The position numbers and the translations under genes are program-made. 25,027 bases of DNA. It comes from CAZLBC01 sp964557575 (GTDB lineage: Bacteria > Planctomycetota > Phycisphaerae > SM23-33). The DNA lies in contig CAZLBC010000074.1 in the NCBI GenBank assembly GCA_964557575.1, forward strand, positions 1-25,027, read 5' to 3'. Positions 17,601 through 24,378 of this stretch are shown here, piece by piece. Within the stretch, counting starts at the first letter, position 1. The number at the start of each line of letters is the position of its first letter. The notes beneath the pieces are model-generated. The model ran no database searches. It had not been told where the DNA came from and saw only the letters and a list, made by a program, of their open reading frames with translations.

Positions 17601-20600
17601 GGTGGTGCTGTGGACCTTACCGCCGCTGACGGTCACCGCCTCGACGAAGAAGTTGGGCATGTCCTTCTTCGTGACCGCCAGGTCCCTGACCGTGGACTTG
17701 CCTGCGAGGCGCAGCACCTCGGGAGGCAGGTACGTGCCGTTGCCGGCCCGCGGAAACAGCAGGACGGTCCCCCCGGCGCGGTTCGTGTTGACCATCAGCT
17801 CGACCTTTTCGCCGGGCCGGTATTCCCGCTTGCCGGGAACCAGCTCGATATCGTTGAACCGGAAGTCGGTGCCGTCGAAATCGTCGCCCCGCACCACGAA
17901 GATATAGCCGCCCTCGATGGCGTGTTTCTTCCGGTCGGTGACGGTGCAGGAGAGGCGGTACTGGCCCTTGCGGGCGGCCTTGATCTGCAGTTCGGCGGTG
18001 CCCTCCTCGCCCATCTCCACGTCCCATGTCTGCACGACCGTTTCGACGGGCGTGTTGTCCCGGTACGTGATCCGCAGGAGCTTGACCGTCCCGTCCCCCG
18101 CCACCGGTTTCCCGTCGATCCGCGCGGCCCGGAAGTGGGCCCGGATCGTGTCGCCGGCCCGGAAATGACCCCGGTAGACCCACGCGTTGACCGTGAATGG
18201 TTTCCGGGATACCAGGACGTCGCCCTTCCCGACGATCGTCCGGCGGGACTTGTCGGTCACCTCGGCGGTAATCTCGTAGCGGTGGTCGCGGTCCCCGTAG
18301 ACCTCCTTCGCTATCGAGGAATCGATCTCGATTTCGAATGTCCCGTCTTTATCGATTTTGGCTTCTCCCTCGGCCACGACTTCCGGCTGCTTCCGCGGCC
18401 GCCAGTGCGCGTGCCACCAGGTGCGGGGATTCGGGCGCAGGCAGCCCCACCGCCCCCACCCCGGATACCAGGTGTAGTCGTAGCAGAACCACCAGTAGCC
18501 CGGGCCGTAGAGCCAGTCCCAGGGGCAGACCGGGTACCACCGGGCATCGTGGTCGTTCCGGAGGACCTTGTACTTCACCTTCGCCTCGGTGACGGGCGCG
18601 CCGAAGTAGTAGTCGGCCTTGACCTTCGCCGTGAACCGGTCGCCGAGCATGACCGGGTCTTCCGGGGCCTCCACGGTTACCTCGAACTCCGGCTTCTTGT
18701 ACTCCTCAACGCGGAACGTGCCGCGGCCCCGGTGACTGGAGCCCTGGCGCACGGTGATGCGATAGACGCCGAGGGTGGCGTCTTCGGGCAGTGTAATCGT
18801 GCCGTCGAAACCGCCGTACGCGTCCGCCTCGTGGGGCTTTTCGTAGATCTTCTCTCCCTTGGGATTGTTTATCCGCACCGTGAAGAGCTGACCGGCGAAC
18901 TGGCTTTTGCCCTCGACGTCGTACTGGGCGCGGTTGACCCACGCCTTGAACTTGACCTCGTGCGTGGGGCGATAGACCGGCCGGTCGGTCATCACGAAGC
19001 CCTTTATGGCATCATACTGCCGGTCGGTGTACCCGCCGTGCCACGCCCCCCCGAAGCCGAGGTAGGCGAAGCGGCCCCCGCCGGTTCTCGCGATGACCAG
19101 CCAGCGGTAATTACCCGGCATCCGCCCCTTGTCCGGCCGCACGATCCCGTCGCCGTCGGTGAATGCGGAGAAGTTCTTCGTGTGGATGGTGTACCGCCGC
19201 TTGCCCTGCCGCTTTCGGAGGTACTCCCGGTGGTATCCGAAGAACTCGACGTTGGCCTTCGGAATCGGCTCGCCGGTGACCGCGTCCGCAACGAAATACC
19301 ATGGACCCCCGGCCACGTTTTTCTGCACGATCGCCGTGTCGGCGACCCAGATGAGTATCTTGCAGGTATTCCCCCGTTCCATCTTTGCCGTCAGGAGGTA
19401 CGCCCCCGGCTTCTGGAGGGGCGTGGCGACGGTGATCCGCCGGTCCCAGTGGCCGGGGCGGGGATCGAGCTTCAGCGACCAGGATGCGACCTTCTCGCCG
19501 ATGTACTTTGTGCGGTGCTCGTTAAGTATGTCCCACCCGATGTTTGAAATCCTGCCGCGGTTATAATCCAACTGGGCGGGGTTGGCGCGATAGTATTTCT
19601 TGATATCCTCGAGCAGTTTTCCGGTATCGACCGCGTTGGCGGAGAAGTCGACGTTTTTGCCGTTGCGGAAGCGAAACTCGACGCTCGCGCCCGCCCCGGC
19701 GGGCCGGGTGACGACCGGCTCGAACATGCCCCAGTTCCCGAGGATCTGCCGCAACTGTTCCCAGGCATGATCGCCCGGTTTTGTCGGATGATACGTAAAA
19801 TCCTTCTGCGCGAGGTGGTTCTGCACCTCTTTCGGGCTGGAACGGCGGATCTCCTTCCTCCAGAATTCGGCCGAGCGGGGATACTGCCGGCGGTTTGAGA
19901 ATAGCTGCCCCAGTTGCCGGTAGGCCTCCAGTTCCTTGTACATCCGGAGGAAGTTGAATTCGTCGGGCAGCGCGAAGCGGCGGGCGCCGACCGCCAGCTT
20001 GGCGATCGTCTCGTCCTCGCCGAGGGTATGGAGGTCCCACCGGCCGGACGTGTCCTTGTCGTCATCGTCGTCGGTGCGGCCGAGCATGCGCCCGTACCGC
20101 GCCATCGTCTGCACGCCGAACTGGCTGTGCAGGAAATCGGCCCGCTTCCGCAGCACGGTCGTCTTCAGCCCGGCGTTGTATTCCACGGCCTGCAGGAGGC
20201 ACCACCGCCACCGCTCGCCGTCGGTCGCGGCGTCCTTCCAGGATTTCGGCCGCCGGTGAAAGACGGGGTTGCCGTCCTTGTCGACCGGCGCGCCTTTGGA
20301 CTGCCGGTGGTACCGCCAGTAATTCCAGTGCCCCGGCTCGTAGTCCGGCAACTCCGAGAGGTCGGTCAGGTAGCCCAGCCGCCAGGCGTTGGCGTACTGG
20401 CGCCGCCCCATGAGGATGTCGGCGAAATCAAGGTAAAAGCCGCCCACGGCCGCGTGATCGTCCTCGTCTTTCGTCAGTTTCATCGCTTCCGCCATCAACT
20501 GCAGGCCCCGCACGCGATCGCGCTCGAAGGCGTTGACGGCCTTCCCGCCGCCCCGCTTGGGACCGCGCTTGAATTCGCCGGCGACCATGAACCCGTTGTG

Positions 20601-20954
20601 GTTGTAGTAGCCGCGCCCGAGATAGGTGTTCGCGGCCGTGTGCAGGAGCCGCCAGTTCTCGGCGTGGACCGCGATGACCTTTTCGCGGAACGCGTCGATC
20701 TCGTCGACCCGGTTCAACTGCCGCAGGCACTGGAGGGCCCCCCGGAGGTCGGCGCCCACCTTTTTCGGATCGGTCTGCTTATCCAGGGCCAGTTTTGAAT
20801 AGATCGCGTAGGCCTCTTTCCAGTTGCCGTCACCGGCGAGTTTCTGCGCCTTGTTGCGCTGCGCCTCGTGCGGCGGCTCGGCGGCGACGGCGGGGGGGGT
20901 GATGATAACGCATGCGGAGAGCAGTACCAGCAGGGCGGCGGATGCATGTTTCAT
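14655..20954 (-). CDS. giant alpha-2-macroglobulin-family protein with thioester motif
   Basis: A 2099-residue exported protein. The N-terminus is a signal sequence with a possible lipobox LSAC (Cys15) and an alternative signal-peptidase I site after VAA (about 25). Residues about 26-400 are helical and TPR-like. Macroglobulin beta-domains start near 655 (MTDRPVYRPTHE). An Ala/Gly-rich flexible segment (about 1245-1315) precedes the A2M domain (VRTQFADTALW, from 1318). The thioester domain carries YGCTEQT with Cys1542 and Gln1545 and a later DGGWGWFSGYGEHS; a receptor-binding-like beta domain ends the protein. Known relatives trap proteases by covalent thioester capture in the periplasm. A Trp-rich block (806-857) is unusual. 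AGAGGA lies about 6 nt before the ATG and a TATGAT -10-like element at 21008-21003. No penicillin-binding pbpC partner is nearby. Confidence 0.93.
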   Translation of the reverse strand: MKHASAALLVLLSACVIITPPAVAAEPPHEAQRNKAQKLAGDGNWKEAYAIYSKLALDKQTDPKKVGADLRGALQCLRQLNRVDEIDAFREKVIAVHAENWRLLHTAANTYLGRGYYNHNGFMVAGEFKRGPKRGGGKAVNAFERDRVRGLQLMAEAMKLTKDEDDHAAVGGFYLDFADILMGRRQYANAWRLGYLTDLSELPDYEPGHWNYWRYHRQSKGAPVDKDGNPVFHRRPKSWKDAATDGERWRWCLLQAVEYNAGLKTTVLRKRADFLHSQFGVQTMARYGRMLGRTDDDDDKDTSGRWDLHTLGEDETIAKLAVGARRFALPDEFNFLRMYKELEAYRQLGQLFSNRRQYPRSAEFWRKEIRRSSPKEVQNHLAQKDFTYHPTKPGDHAWEQLRQILGNWGMFEPVVTRPAGAGASVEFRFRNGKNVDFSANAVDTGKLLEDIKKYYRANPAQLDYNRGRISNIGWDILNEHRTKYIGEKVASWSLKLDPRPGHWDRRITVATPLQKPGAYLLTAKMERGNTCKILIWVADTAIVQKNVAGGPWYFVADAVTGEPIPKANVEFFGYHREYLRKRQGKRRYTIHTKNFSAFTDGDGIVRPDKGRMPGNYRWLVIARTGGGRFAYLGFGGAWHGGYTDRQYDAIKGFVMTDRPVYRPTHEVKFKAWVNRAQYDVEGKSQFAGQLFTVRINNPKGEKIYEKPHEADAYGGFDGTITLPEDATLGVYRITVRQGSSHRGRGTFRVEEYKKPEFEVTVEAPEDPVMLGDRFTAKVKADYYFGAPVTEAKVKYKVLRNDHDARWYPVCPWDWLYGPGYWWFCYDYTWYPGWGRWGCLRPNPRTWWHAHWRPRKQPEVVAEGEAKIDKDGTFEIEIDSSIAKEVYGDRDHRYEITAEVTDKSRRTIVGKGDVLVSRKPFTVNAWVYRGHFRAGDTIRAHFRAARIDGKPVAGDGTVKLLRITYRDNTPVETVVQTWDVEMGEEGTAELQIKAARKGQYRLSCTVTDRKKHAIEGGYIFVVRGDDFDGTDFRFNDIELVPGKREYRPGEKVELMVNTNRAGGTVLLFPRAGNGTYLPPEVLRLAGKSTVRDLAVTKKDMPNFFVEAVTVSGGKVHSTTRQIAVPPEKRVLDVAVTPSRKNKEYKPGEKATFTVKLTDATGEPYNGSAVVTIYDKSVEYISGGSNVPEIKAFFWKWRRYHHPRTYHSLAKGGRNLAIPGTVAMRFLGVFGQSVATDAEGGLRSNNRAMEREGLAERQRGLGRGGGGLFAAADAAKPAAPMAAAKSGAPMAMEEKAEAAGSSALGKGGGGAEAPAVQPTVRTQFADTALWAANIETGTNGTAEVELTMPENLTTWKAKVWAMGRGTRVGRGACEVVTTKDVIVRLQAPRFFVQKDEVVLSANVHNYLDEKKSVEVTIELAGGTLALMDGVAASKTVAIEAAGEKRVDWRVKVTGEGNARITMSALTDEESDAMAMEFPVYVHGMLKTESFCGVIRPKKDRGTVTVAVPAERRPDQSRLEIRYSPTLAAACVDALPYMVEYPYGCTEQTLNRFLPTVITQKVLIRMGLDLADIRAKRTNLNAREIGDDAKRMKDWKRLIGKKRWDGEKWVPRNPVFDAAEVERMVKAGLDRLTTMQCGDGGWGWFSGYGEHSYPHTTAVVVHGLQIARANDVAVVPGVIQRGIAWLQRYQKREQEELRRGRMDPAKRPKGTRWKAHADALDALVYMVLVDEKKDNKRMREYLYEDRTHLPVYAKAMFGIACHRAGDMTRRDMLIRNCDQYLVQDDENQTAWLKLPNRGYWWYWYGSEYEAHAYYLKLLSIVDPKGTKASRIVKYLLNNRRHATYWNSTRDTALIIEAFADYITASGEDKPDMTVKVLVDGKKAREVKINAGNIFSFDNTLVLTGDAVTTGRHTIELVREGTGPLYYNAYLTNFTLEDFITKAGLEIKVDRNYFRLERVDKTVKAEGSRGRAVDKKVEKYERVPLKNLAAVTSGDLVEVELVIASKNDYEYIVFEDMKAAGFEPVKVRSGYGDDGMGAYVEYRDEKVVFFVRRLARGTHSVSYRMRAEIPGRFSALPTKAAAMYAPELKANSDEIKLKIRDAE

Positions 20955-21058
20955 GAGATTCCTCTCTTTCGCGCGGTGATCGGTCCGAAACGTTCCTCTG
21001 AAATCATACTTTTACGACGCCCGCAGGGGAAATAAGTTCCATGAAAAAAGGAAAAATA

Positions 21059-21286
21059 TCACTCGTGGCGGAGGGCCTCTATCTTGGTCGGCGTGATCGT
21101 CACGCGGTCGTTTTCCCGGAGGACCCGGTCCGCGGTCGTCAACTCGCGGTTGACGCGGATCAGGTAGGCCTCGGATACCGCATCGGGCATCCGCCGGTTG
21201 AAAAACGCGCCGATCGTCGTGCCGTCCTCGACTTCGACGAAGTCGGCGAAGCCGCCGCCGTGGTTGTTGATGTAGAGTACGCGCAT
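21059..21286 (-). CDS. MoaD/ThiS-like ubiquitin-fold small protein
   Basis: A 75-residue protein with beta-grasp features: a first strand RVLYIN, a second strand around FVEVEDG, a helix (23-33), and a C-terminal pattern YLIRVNRELTTADRVLRENDRVTITPTKIE that closely follows the IRVN...VLxxGDRVxIxP layout of MoaD, ThiS and bacterial ubiquitin-like proteins. It ends in ALRHE and lacks the C-terminal Gly-Gly needed for adenylation and sulfur transfer or conjugation. GGAAAGGAG sits 7 nt before the ATG. No E1/ThiF, E2-like or JAB peptidase gene is next to it in the window. It is the last member of the four-gene small cluster, 104 nt before the macroglobulin gene on the same strand. The fold call is from pattern only; the role is unknown. 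Confidence 0.75.
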   Translation of the reverse strand: MRVLYINNHGGGFADFVEVEDGTTIGAFFNRRMPDAVSEAYLIRVNRELTTADRVLRENDRVTITPTKIEALRHE

Positions 21287-21425
21287 GGAAAACTCCTTTC
21301 CTTCAAACAGGGGTTCGAAAAATACGACTCGTTACGGGGTGCTGCACTGCGTGGCTGTCACAGGGCTTCGGGGGTATGCAGTCTTGGTTCGTGTATGTAT
21401 CCCGGCATGTTCGTAAACGGGACCA

Positions 21426-21848
21426 TCAGCCTTGAAGTGACGGGGAATCCGCCGGCTTCTGCGCCGGATCCCGGGTCGCGAACATCCCGGGGGCAATCTG
21501 CTCGAGGGGGCGGGGTTTCCAGTGCAGGTCCCGCCCGATGGACAGGTCCAGGGGACCGCGGGCCTGCCGCAGCTCGGAGAGGCGGAAGTAGCCGAGTTCC
21601 TTCTCCATGCCGTCGACAAGGCCGAAGAACATGAAGTCGATAACGGTGCCTTCGCCGGCGTAATCCGCCGGCTCCTCGGTCACCGACCCGTCGGCGTGCC
21701 TGACCAGGGCAGCACCCTCGGTCGCATGCCAGGTCCACCAGGAATCGGGGGTGAAGAATTTTACGGTCGACACGGCCTTCCCGCCCTTGTTCTCCTGTGA
21801 GCCGATGGGGGGAAGGCGGCTTTTGATCGTCCTGGTCAGCAGTTCCAT
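21426..21848 (-). CDS. DUF2958 domain-containing protein
   Basis: A 140-residue protein that I recognise as DUF2958 from the segments KFFTPDSWWTWHATE (about 30-44), FMFFGLVDGMEKELGYFRLSE and ARGPLDLSIGRDLHW. The biochemical function of the family is not known; members are often seen on plasmids and integrative elements. The start at 21848 is chosen because the exact leader CCGAAAGGAGGTGT lies 4 nt upstream; an in-frame ATG at 21893 has no such site and adds residues foreign to the family. The Gly/Thr-rich loop (HADGSVTEEPADYAG) is an insertion in the middle of the domain. It is the third of four small co-directional genes. Confidence 0.82.
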   Translation of the reverse strand: MELLTRTIKSRLPPIGSQENKGGKAVSTVKFFTPDSWWTWHATEGAALVRHADGSVTEEPADYAGEGTVIDFMFFGLVDGMEKELGYFRLSELRQARGPLDLSIGRDLHWKPRPLEQIAPGMFATRDPAQKPADSPSLQG

Positions 21849-21958
21849 ACGGACACCTCCTTTCGGTCGGGGGGTAAACAGCGCTTGGGACAAAACGGAC
21901 AGGCGGGGTTCCCCTTTTTTTGCTTGTGCCGGAGCCCCCGGTGATGCCGGCGCCGGGG

Positions 21959-22204
21959 TCAGGGCCTGAAGCAGAAGTTAAAACACGCCCTCAGTTCGGG
22001 GGGTTTCACCGGCCGGCCCCAGGCCTCGATATACAGCTTATCGATCTGCTCGAAGGCGCGTTCCATCACGTCGGCCGGGCCGTCGCCGCAGTACAGGCGC
22101 TCGTTGTCATCCTGGCCCGGCAGCGCGTTGGCGGTGCCGGATACGTTTGCGGCGCCGAAATCGATGTGGCCGGATTCGCTGTCGTTTATTCGCCACCAGC
22201 CCAT
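21959..22204 (-). CDS. conserved-looking small protein of unknown function
   Basis: An 81-residue protein starting MGWWRINDSESGHIDFG and continuing with YCGDGPADVMERAFEQID, then AWGRPVKPPELRACFNFCF. No named domain is recognised. The composition (paired Trp, a helical middle, two C-terminal Cys) looks like a genuine small folded protein. The start at 22204 is fixed by the leader CCGAAAGGAGGTGT (22222-22209) 4 nt upstream, identical to the one before the DUF2958 gene. Its first 19 nt overlap the end of the preceding small gene, so the two are probably translated together. It is soluble by appearance, with no signal peptide. Confidence 0.75.
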   Translation of the reverse strand: MGWWRINDSESGHIDFGAANVSGTANALPGQDDNERLYCGDGPADVMERAFEQIDKLYIEAWGRPVKPPELRACFNFCFRP

Positions 22205-22437
22205 GGGCACACCTCCTTTCGGTATTGCCGGTTCTCGAGGCTCTCGCGGGGTTCGGGCATCAGCCCGCACAGCAGTTCCACCGTGTCCGCCCCGCCCACC
22301 GACTTGTCGGGGTCCCAGCGACGCCGGCGTTCATTCCAGTACAGCCGGCGGAACAGTTCGGCGAGGGTATCCCGAGCCTCCTGGTCGGTGAGGGCGTCGA
22401 TCTCCGGGATGCCCGTGGCGTTGGGTGGCACGTTCAT
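22186..22437 (-). CDS. small acidic/basic protein of unknown function
   Basis: An 83-residue protein with a helical segment DALTDQEARDTLAELFRRLYW (14-34, key residues), a charged stretch NERRRRWDPDKSVGGAD and a C-terminal helix ending CPWAGGE. No domain is recognised. GAAAGGAG lies about 9 nt before the ATG, the same style of ribosome-binding site as the other three genes of the cluster. It is the first gene of that cluster; its 3' end overlaps the next start by 19 nt. The WDPDKSVGGADTVE motif suggests a conserved family, but no function can be given. Confidence 0.7.
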   Translation of the reverse strand: MNVPPNATGIPEIDALTDQEARDTLAELFRRLYWNERRRRWDPDKSVGGADTVELLCGLMPEPRESLENRQYRKEVCPWAGGE

Positions 22438-23079
22438 GATGGTCTGCTCCTTTCGCGGTGGATGGGGGTGAGAATCGGGATGAGAATCGGGGGAAAAACG
22501 GGGGCAAATCAGGGAGTAAAAACCGGTTCGGACAGCTACTGGAGATACATCATGTCTTTATAACGGGAAAATGGCGTGTTTTAAGATGGGGGAGGGGTAG
22601 GAACGATGCCCTTGTGTTGTATGGGTACAAAACGAAATAATATGATTGCCGGGAGCAGGTTGAAGTGGCCTGATAAGCGATAGTATTCGGTTTTTACGGC
22701 ATTCTGCGCCCTGATGTTCGGTGCGCCCGGTTGTGCCCAATAGGACGAATACTTTTATCGTTTTGTTAATATACTCCGCTGTAAGTCAAACAGCATACGT
22801 TAGAGATGGTCGCGGGAAATTAGCATCAGTGTCAACTCCTAGAAAATACACGTGAGTACGGGCGGCGAGATTGGCCTGAAACCACACGACCAAGAGAGAA
22901 ACACCTTGCTCTAATGTTTGAAAATGCTATTGAACGATATCCATGCGCAACTCTCAATAATGACCATGATTTTGATCTATTCATTTTGTGGAATCTATGA
23001 TGTATAGCCATATCTGTTGTCCAAATTTCAGGACTTAATAGTTAAACGCCAACGTGATTTAAAATATTCCTAGTCAATA
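22438..23079. other. composition boundary and mostly non-coding stretch
   Basis: This stretch of about 640 nt separates the GC-rich small-gene cluster from the AT-rich right end. GC content falls visibly from about 22560 onward. It begins with an imperfect 12-bp tandem repeat (TGAGAATCGGGA at 22469-22480, then TGAGAATCGGGG at 22481-22492). It contains one coding-like fragment on the plus strand (22824-23000), listed separately. No tRNA, integrase, clear attachment site or transposase was seen. An inverted repeat CGTGAT/ATCACG (23053-23058 and 23079-23084) overlaps the stop of the zinc-protein gene but has no T-tract. Confidence 0.5.
22824..23000 (+). pseudogene. possible fragment of an unrecognised gene
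   Basis: An open plus-strand frame between stops gives REYGRRDWPETTRPREK, then LALMFENAIERYPCA and LNNDHDFDLFILWNL before TGA. Its acidic, mixed composition looks more protein-like than the antisense reading. There is no ATG near its beginning. The frame immediately before it (GRGKLASVSTPRKYT, ending at a TGA at about 22853) also looks coding and would join it through a single frameshift. This may be a decayed small gene, or chance in AT-rich DNA. Confidence 0.25.
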
Positions 23080-23286
23080 TCACGCTTTATCCTTATTCCG
23101 AGTTCCGCAAATAACACAGATTCCTACCCCCCGAGAAAAGTTGCCGTGTTCTCCTTCACAGAAGCCCCTATGACATTTATTACAGTATCGCTTTGTCTGC
23201 CGGCGACGCCTAAACACATCCTCGCAGATCCAGCAATTTGCCCAATCCCCTTTTTCGATCTTCTGTTTTGCCGTTAGTTCAGACAT
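23080..23286 (-). CDS. small binuclear zinc-binding protein, FYVE/RING-like spacing
   Basis: A 68-residue protein from ATG 23286, chosen because GGAG lies about 5 nt upstream; the frame also allows a GTG at 23304. Cysteines and a histidine follow C18-x2-C21-x13-C35-x2-C38-x4-C43-x3-H47-x9-C57-x2-C60, eight ligands for two zinc ions. The spacing and the segment KRYCNKCHRGFC are strikingly like the core of FYVE domains (RRHHCRxCGxxFC type) and other binuclear treble-clef domains. The rest is a short basic N-terminus and a GTRNKDKA tail. No membrane segment or catalytic domain. It lies about 65 nt downstream of the ankyrin gene on the same strand, in AT-rich DNA. Whether it binds lipid, nucleic acid or protein is unknown. 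Confidence 0.65.
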   Translation of the reverse strand: MSELTAKQKIEKGDWANCWICEDVFRRRRQTKRYCNKCHRGFCEGEHGNFSRGVGICVICGTRNKDKA

Positions 23287-23351
23287 ATTTTCTCCAATTG
23301 CCACTATTTTATTGATCTTAAGTTATAATATGCGACAAACGACTACGATGA

Positions 23352-24371
23352 TTATCCCGCAGGTTGTGAAGCTGGGGCAGGTTTTATTCCGAGTTCCTTG
23401 CTCGTCTTGCCGCCATGTTTACGCAGGGTCTTAACAGCTTTATCTGCATGTTCATTTTTAATTGCAATATCCAAAGGCGTTTGCCCCTTCTTATCAATCG
23501 CGTTGACATCCGCCCCGTTCTGTAACAGAACATTAACAATATTAATATTAACCTCATGATATTTCGTCACATGTGCAGCCATATGTAAAGGTGTTTCACC
23601 CAAGGAATTATTTTTATTGACATTGGCACCATTCTCGATCAGAAATTGACACATTTCGTCCGAACTGTCATTAGACTTAAACACTGCCATGTGCAATGGT
23701 GTATTTCCATATTTATCCATTGCGTTAATATTCGCGCCGTTATCTATTAACATCTTTGCTATTTCATTATCTCTCGGAGCTATCACTGCCATGTGTAACG
23801 CGGTAGTATATGAATTTCTCATTTCATCATTAACATCTGCTCCGCATTTTAAGAATAATTTGACTATGCTTGCATTCCGGTCTAACACTGCTCGATGTAA
23901 AAGAGTAAAGCCATCCTCATGTCGTATGTTGACGTCCTCTCCGTTTGACAGGAACTCTCGTACCGCGGCGTAATCACCCCAATCAAATGCTATCCATATA
24001 TTATGTGGCTTGTGGTGTTTGTAAATACCGAATGACAACACAGAAAATACAAGAAGAGAATAAATGATTATGCCAGTTCTTCTCCAGGCTTTCGAATATC
24101 GACATGCATCTGCTTTAAAAACTTTCCGATAGAACCACACTGACCAGAATATGAATAAGACTGCGAAACAAAAGTATATCAAACAGCTTATAATCCCGAC
24201 AGCAAATGTGGCTTGTGATAAATCATAACTATTGTTCCAAAAGCTTCGCAATGATTTTGTAAGATAATTCCCCAAATCATCCGGCCAAAAACAAGGTAAT
24301 GCTAACAAAACCGCTGCAGATAGCACGATAAGAGTTGTTAGATTAATCATCTGTGTGTTATTATTTTTCAT
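23352..24371 (-). CDS. membrane-anchored ankyrin-repeat protein
   Basis: A 339-residue protein with three hydrophobic helices (about 11-30, 55-79, 100-117) followed by about six ankyrin repeats (about 125-320). Repeats are plain in the recurring GxTPLHMA and GADVN/GANIN elements, for example YGNTPLHMAV (221-230) and LLQNGADVNAID (282-293). The tail is Pro/Ala-rich. Ankyrin stacks bind other proteins. The gene starts 7 nt after the upstream gene that runs off the window edge, so they are probably translated from one message. That layout, and the known use of ankyrin proteins as immunity partners of polymorphic toxins, make an immunity role possible. The repeats could also be a generic interaction scaffold. 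AT-rich codon use matches its neighbours, not the left part of the window. Confidence 0.88.
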   Translation of the reverse strand: MKNNNTQMINLTTLIVLSAAVLLALPCFWPDDLGNYLTKSLRSFWNNSYDLSQATFAVGIISCLIYFCFAVLFIFWSVWFYRKVFKADACRYSKAWRRTGIIIYSLLVFSVLSFGIYKHHKPHNIWIAFDWGDYAAVREFLSNGEDVNIRHEDGFTLLHRAVLDRNASIVKLFLKCGADVNDEMRNSYTTALHMAVIAPRDNEIAKMLIDNGANINAMDKYGNTPLHMAVFKSNDSSDEMCQFLIENGANVNKNNSLGETPLHMAAHVTKYHEVNINIVNVLLQNGADVNAIDKKGQTPLDIAIKNEHADKAVKTLRKHGGKTSKELGIKPAPASQPAG

Positions 24372-24378
24372 GATATAT

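Noticed and set aside
17265..19547. Second long plus-strand open frame opposite the macroglobulin gene
   Set aside because: Same explanation as the first: codon bias of the real minus-strand gene keeps the opposite frame open.
20050..20079. DDDDDK run in the macroglobulin protein, like an enteropeptidase site
   Set aside because: A short acidic run followed by Lys is likely chance in a loop; no bacterial protease of that specificity is implied.
21312..21330. GGTTCGAAA resembling a tRNA T-loop
   Set aside because: No complementary T-stem, acceptor stem or anticodon arm could be built around it on either strand.
22458..22640. Short plus-strand open frame rich in Asn, Gly and Lys
   Set aside because: Its repetitive character comes from the small TGAGAATCGGG tandem repeat; no ribosome-binding site or domain.
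23053..23084. Inverted repeat CGTGAT/ATCACG at the end of the zinc-protein gene as a terminator
   Set aside because: Only six perfect pairs, a long loop, overlap with the stop codon and no T-tract.
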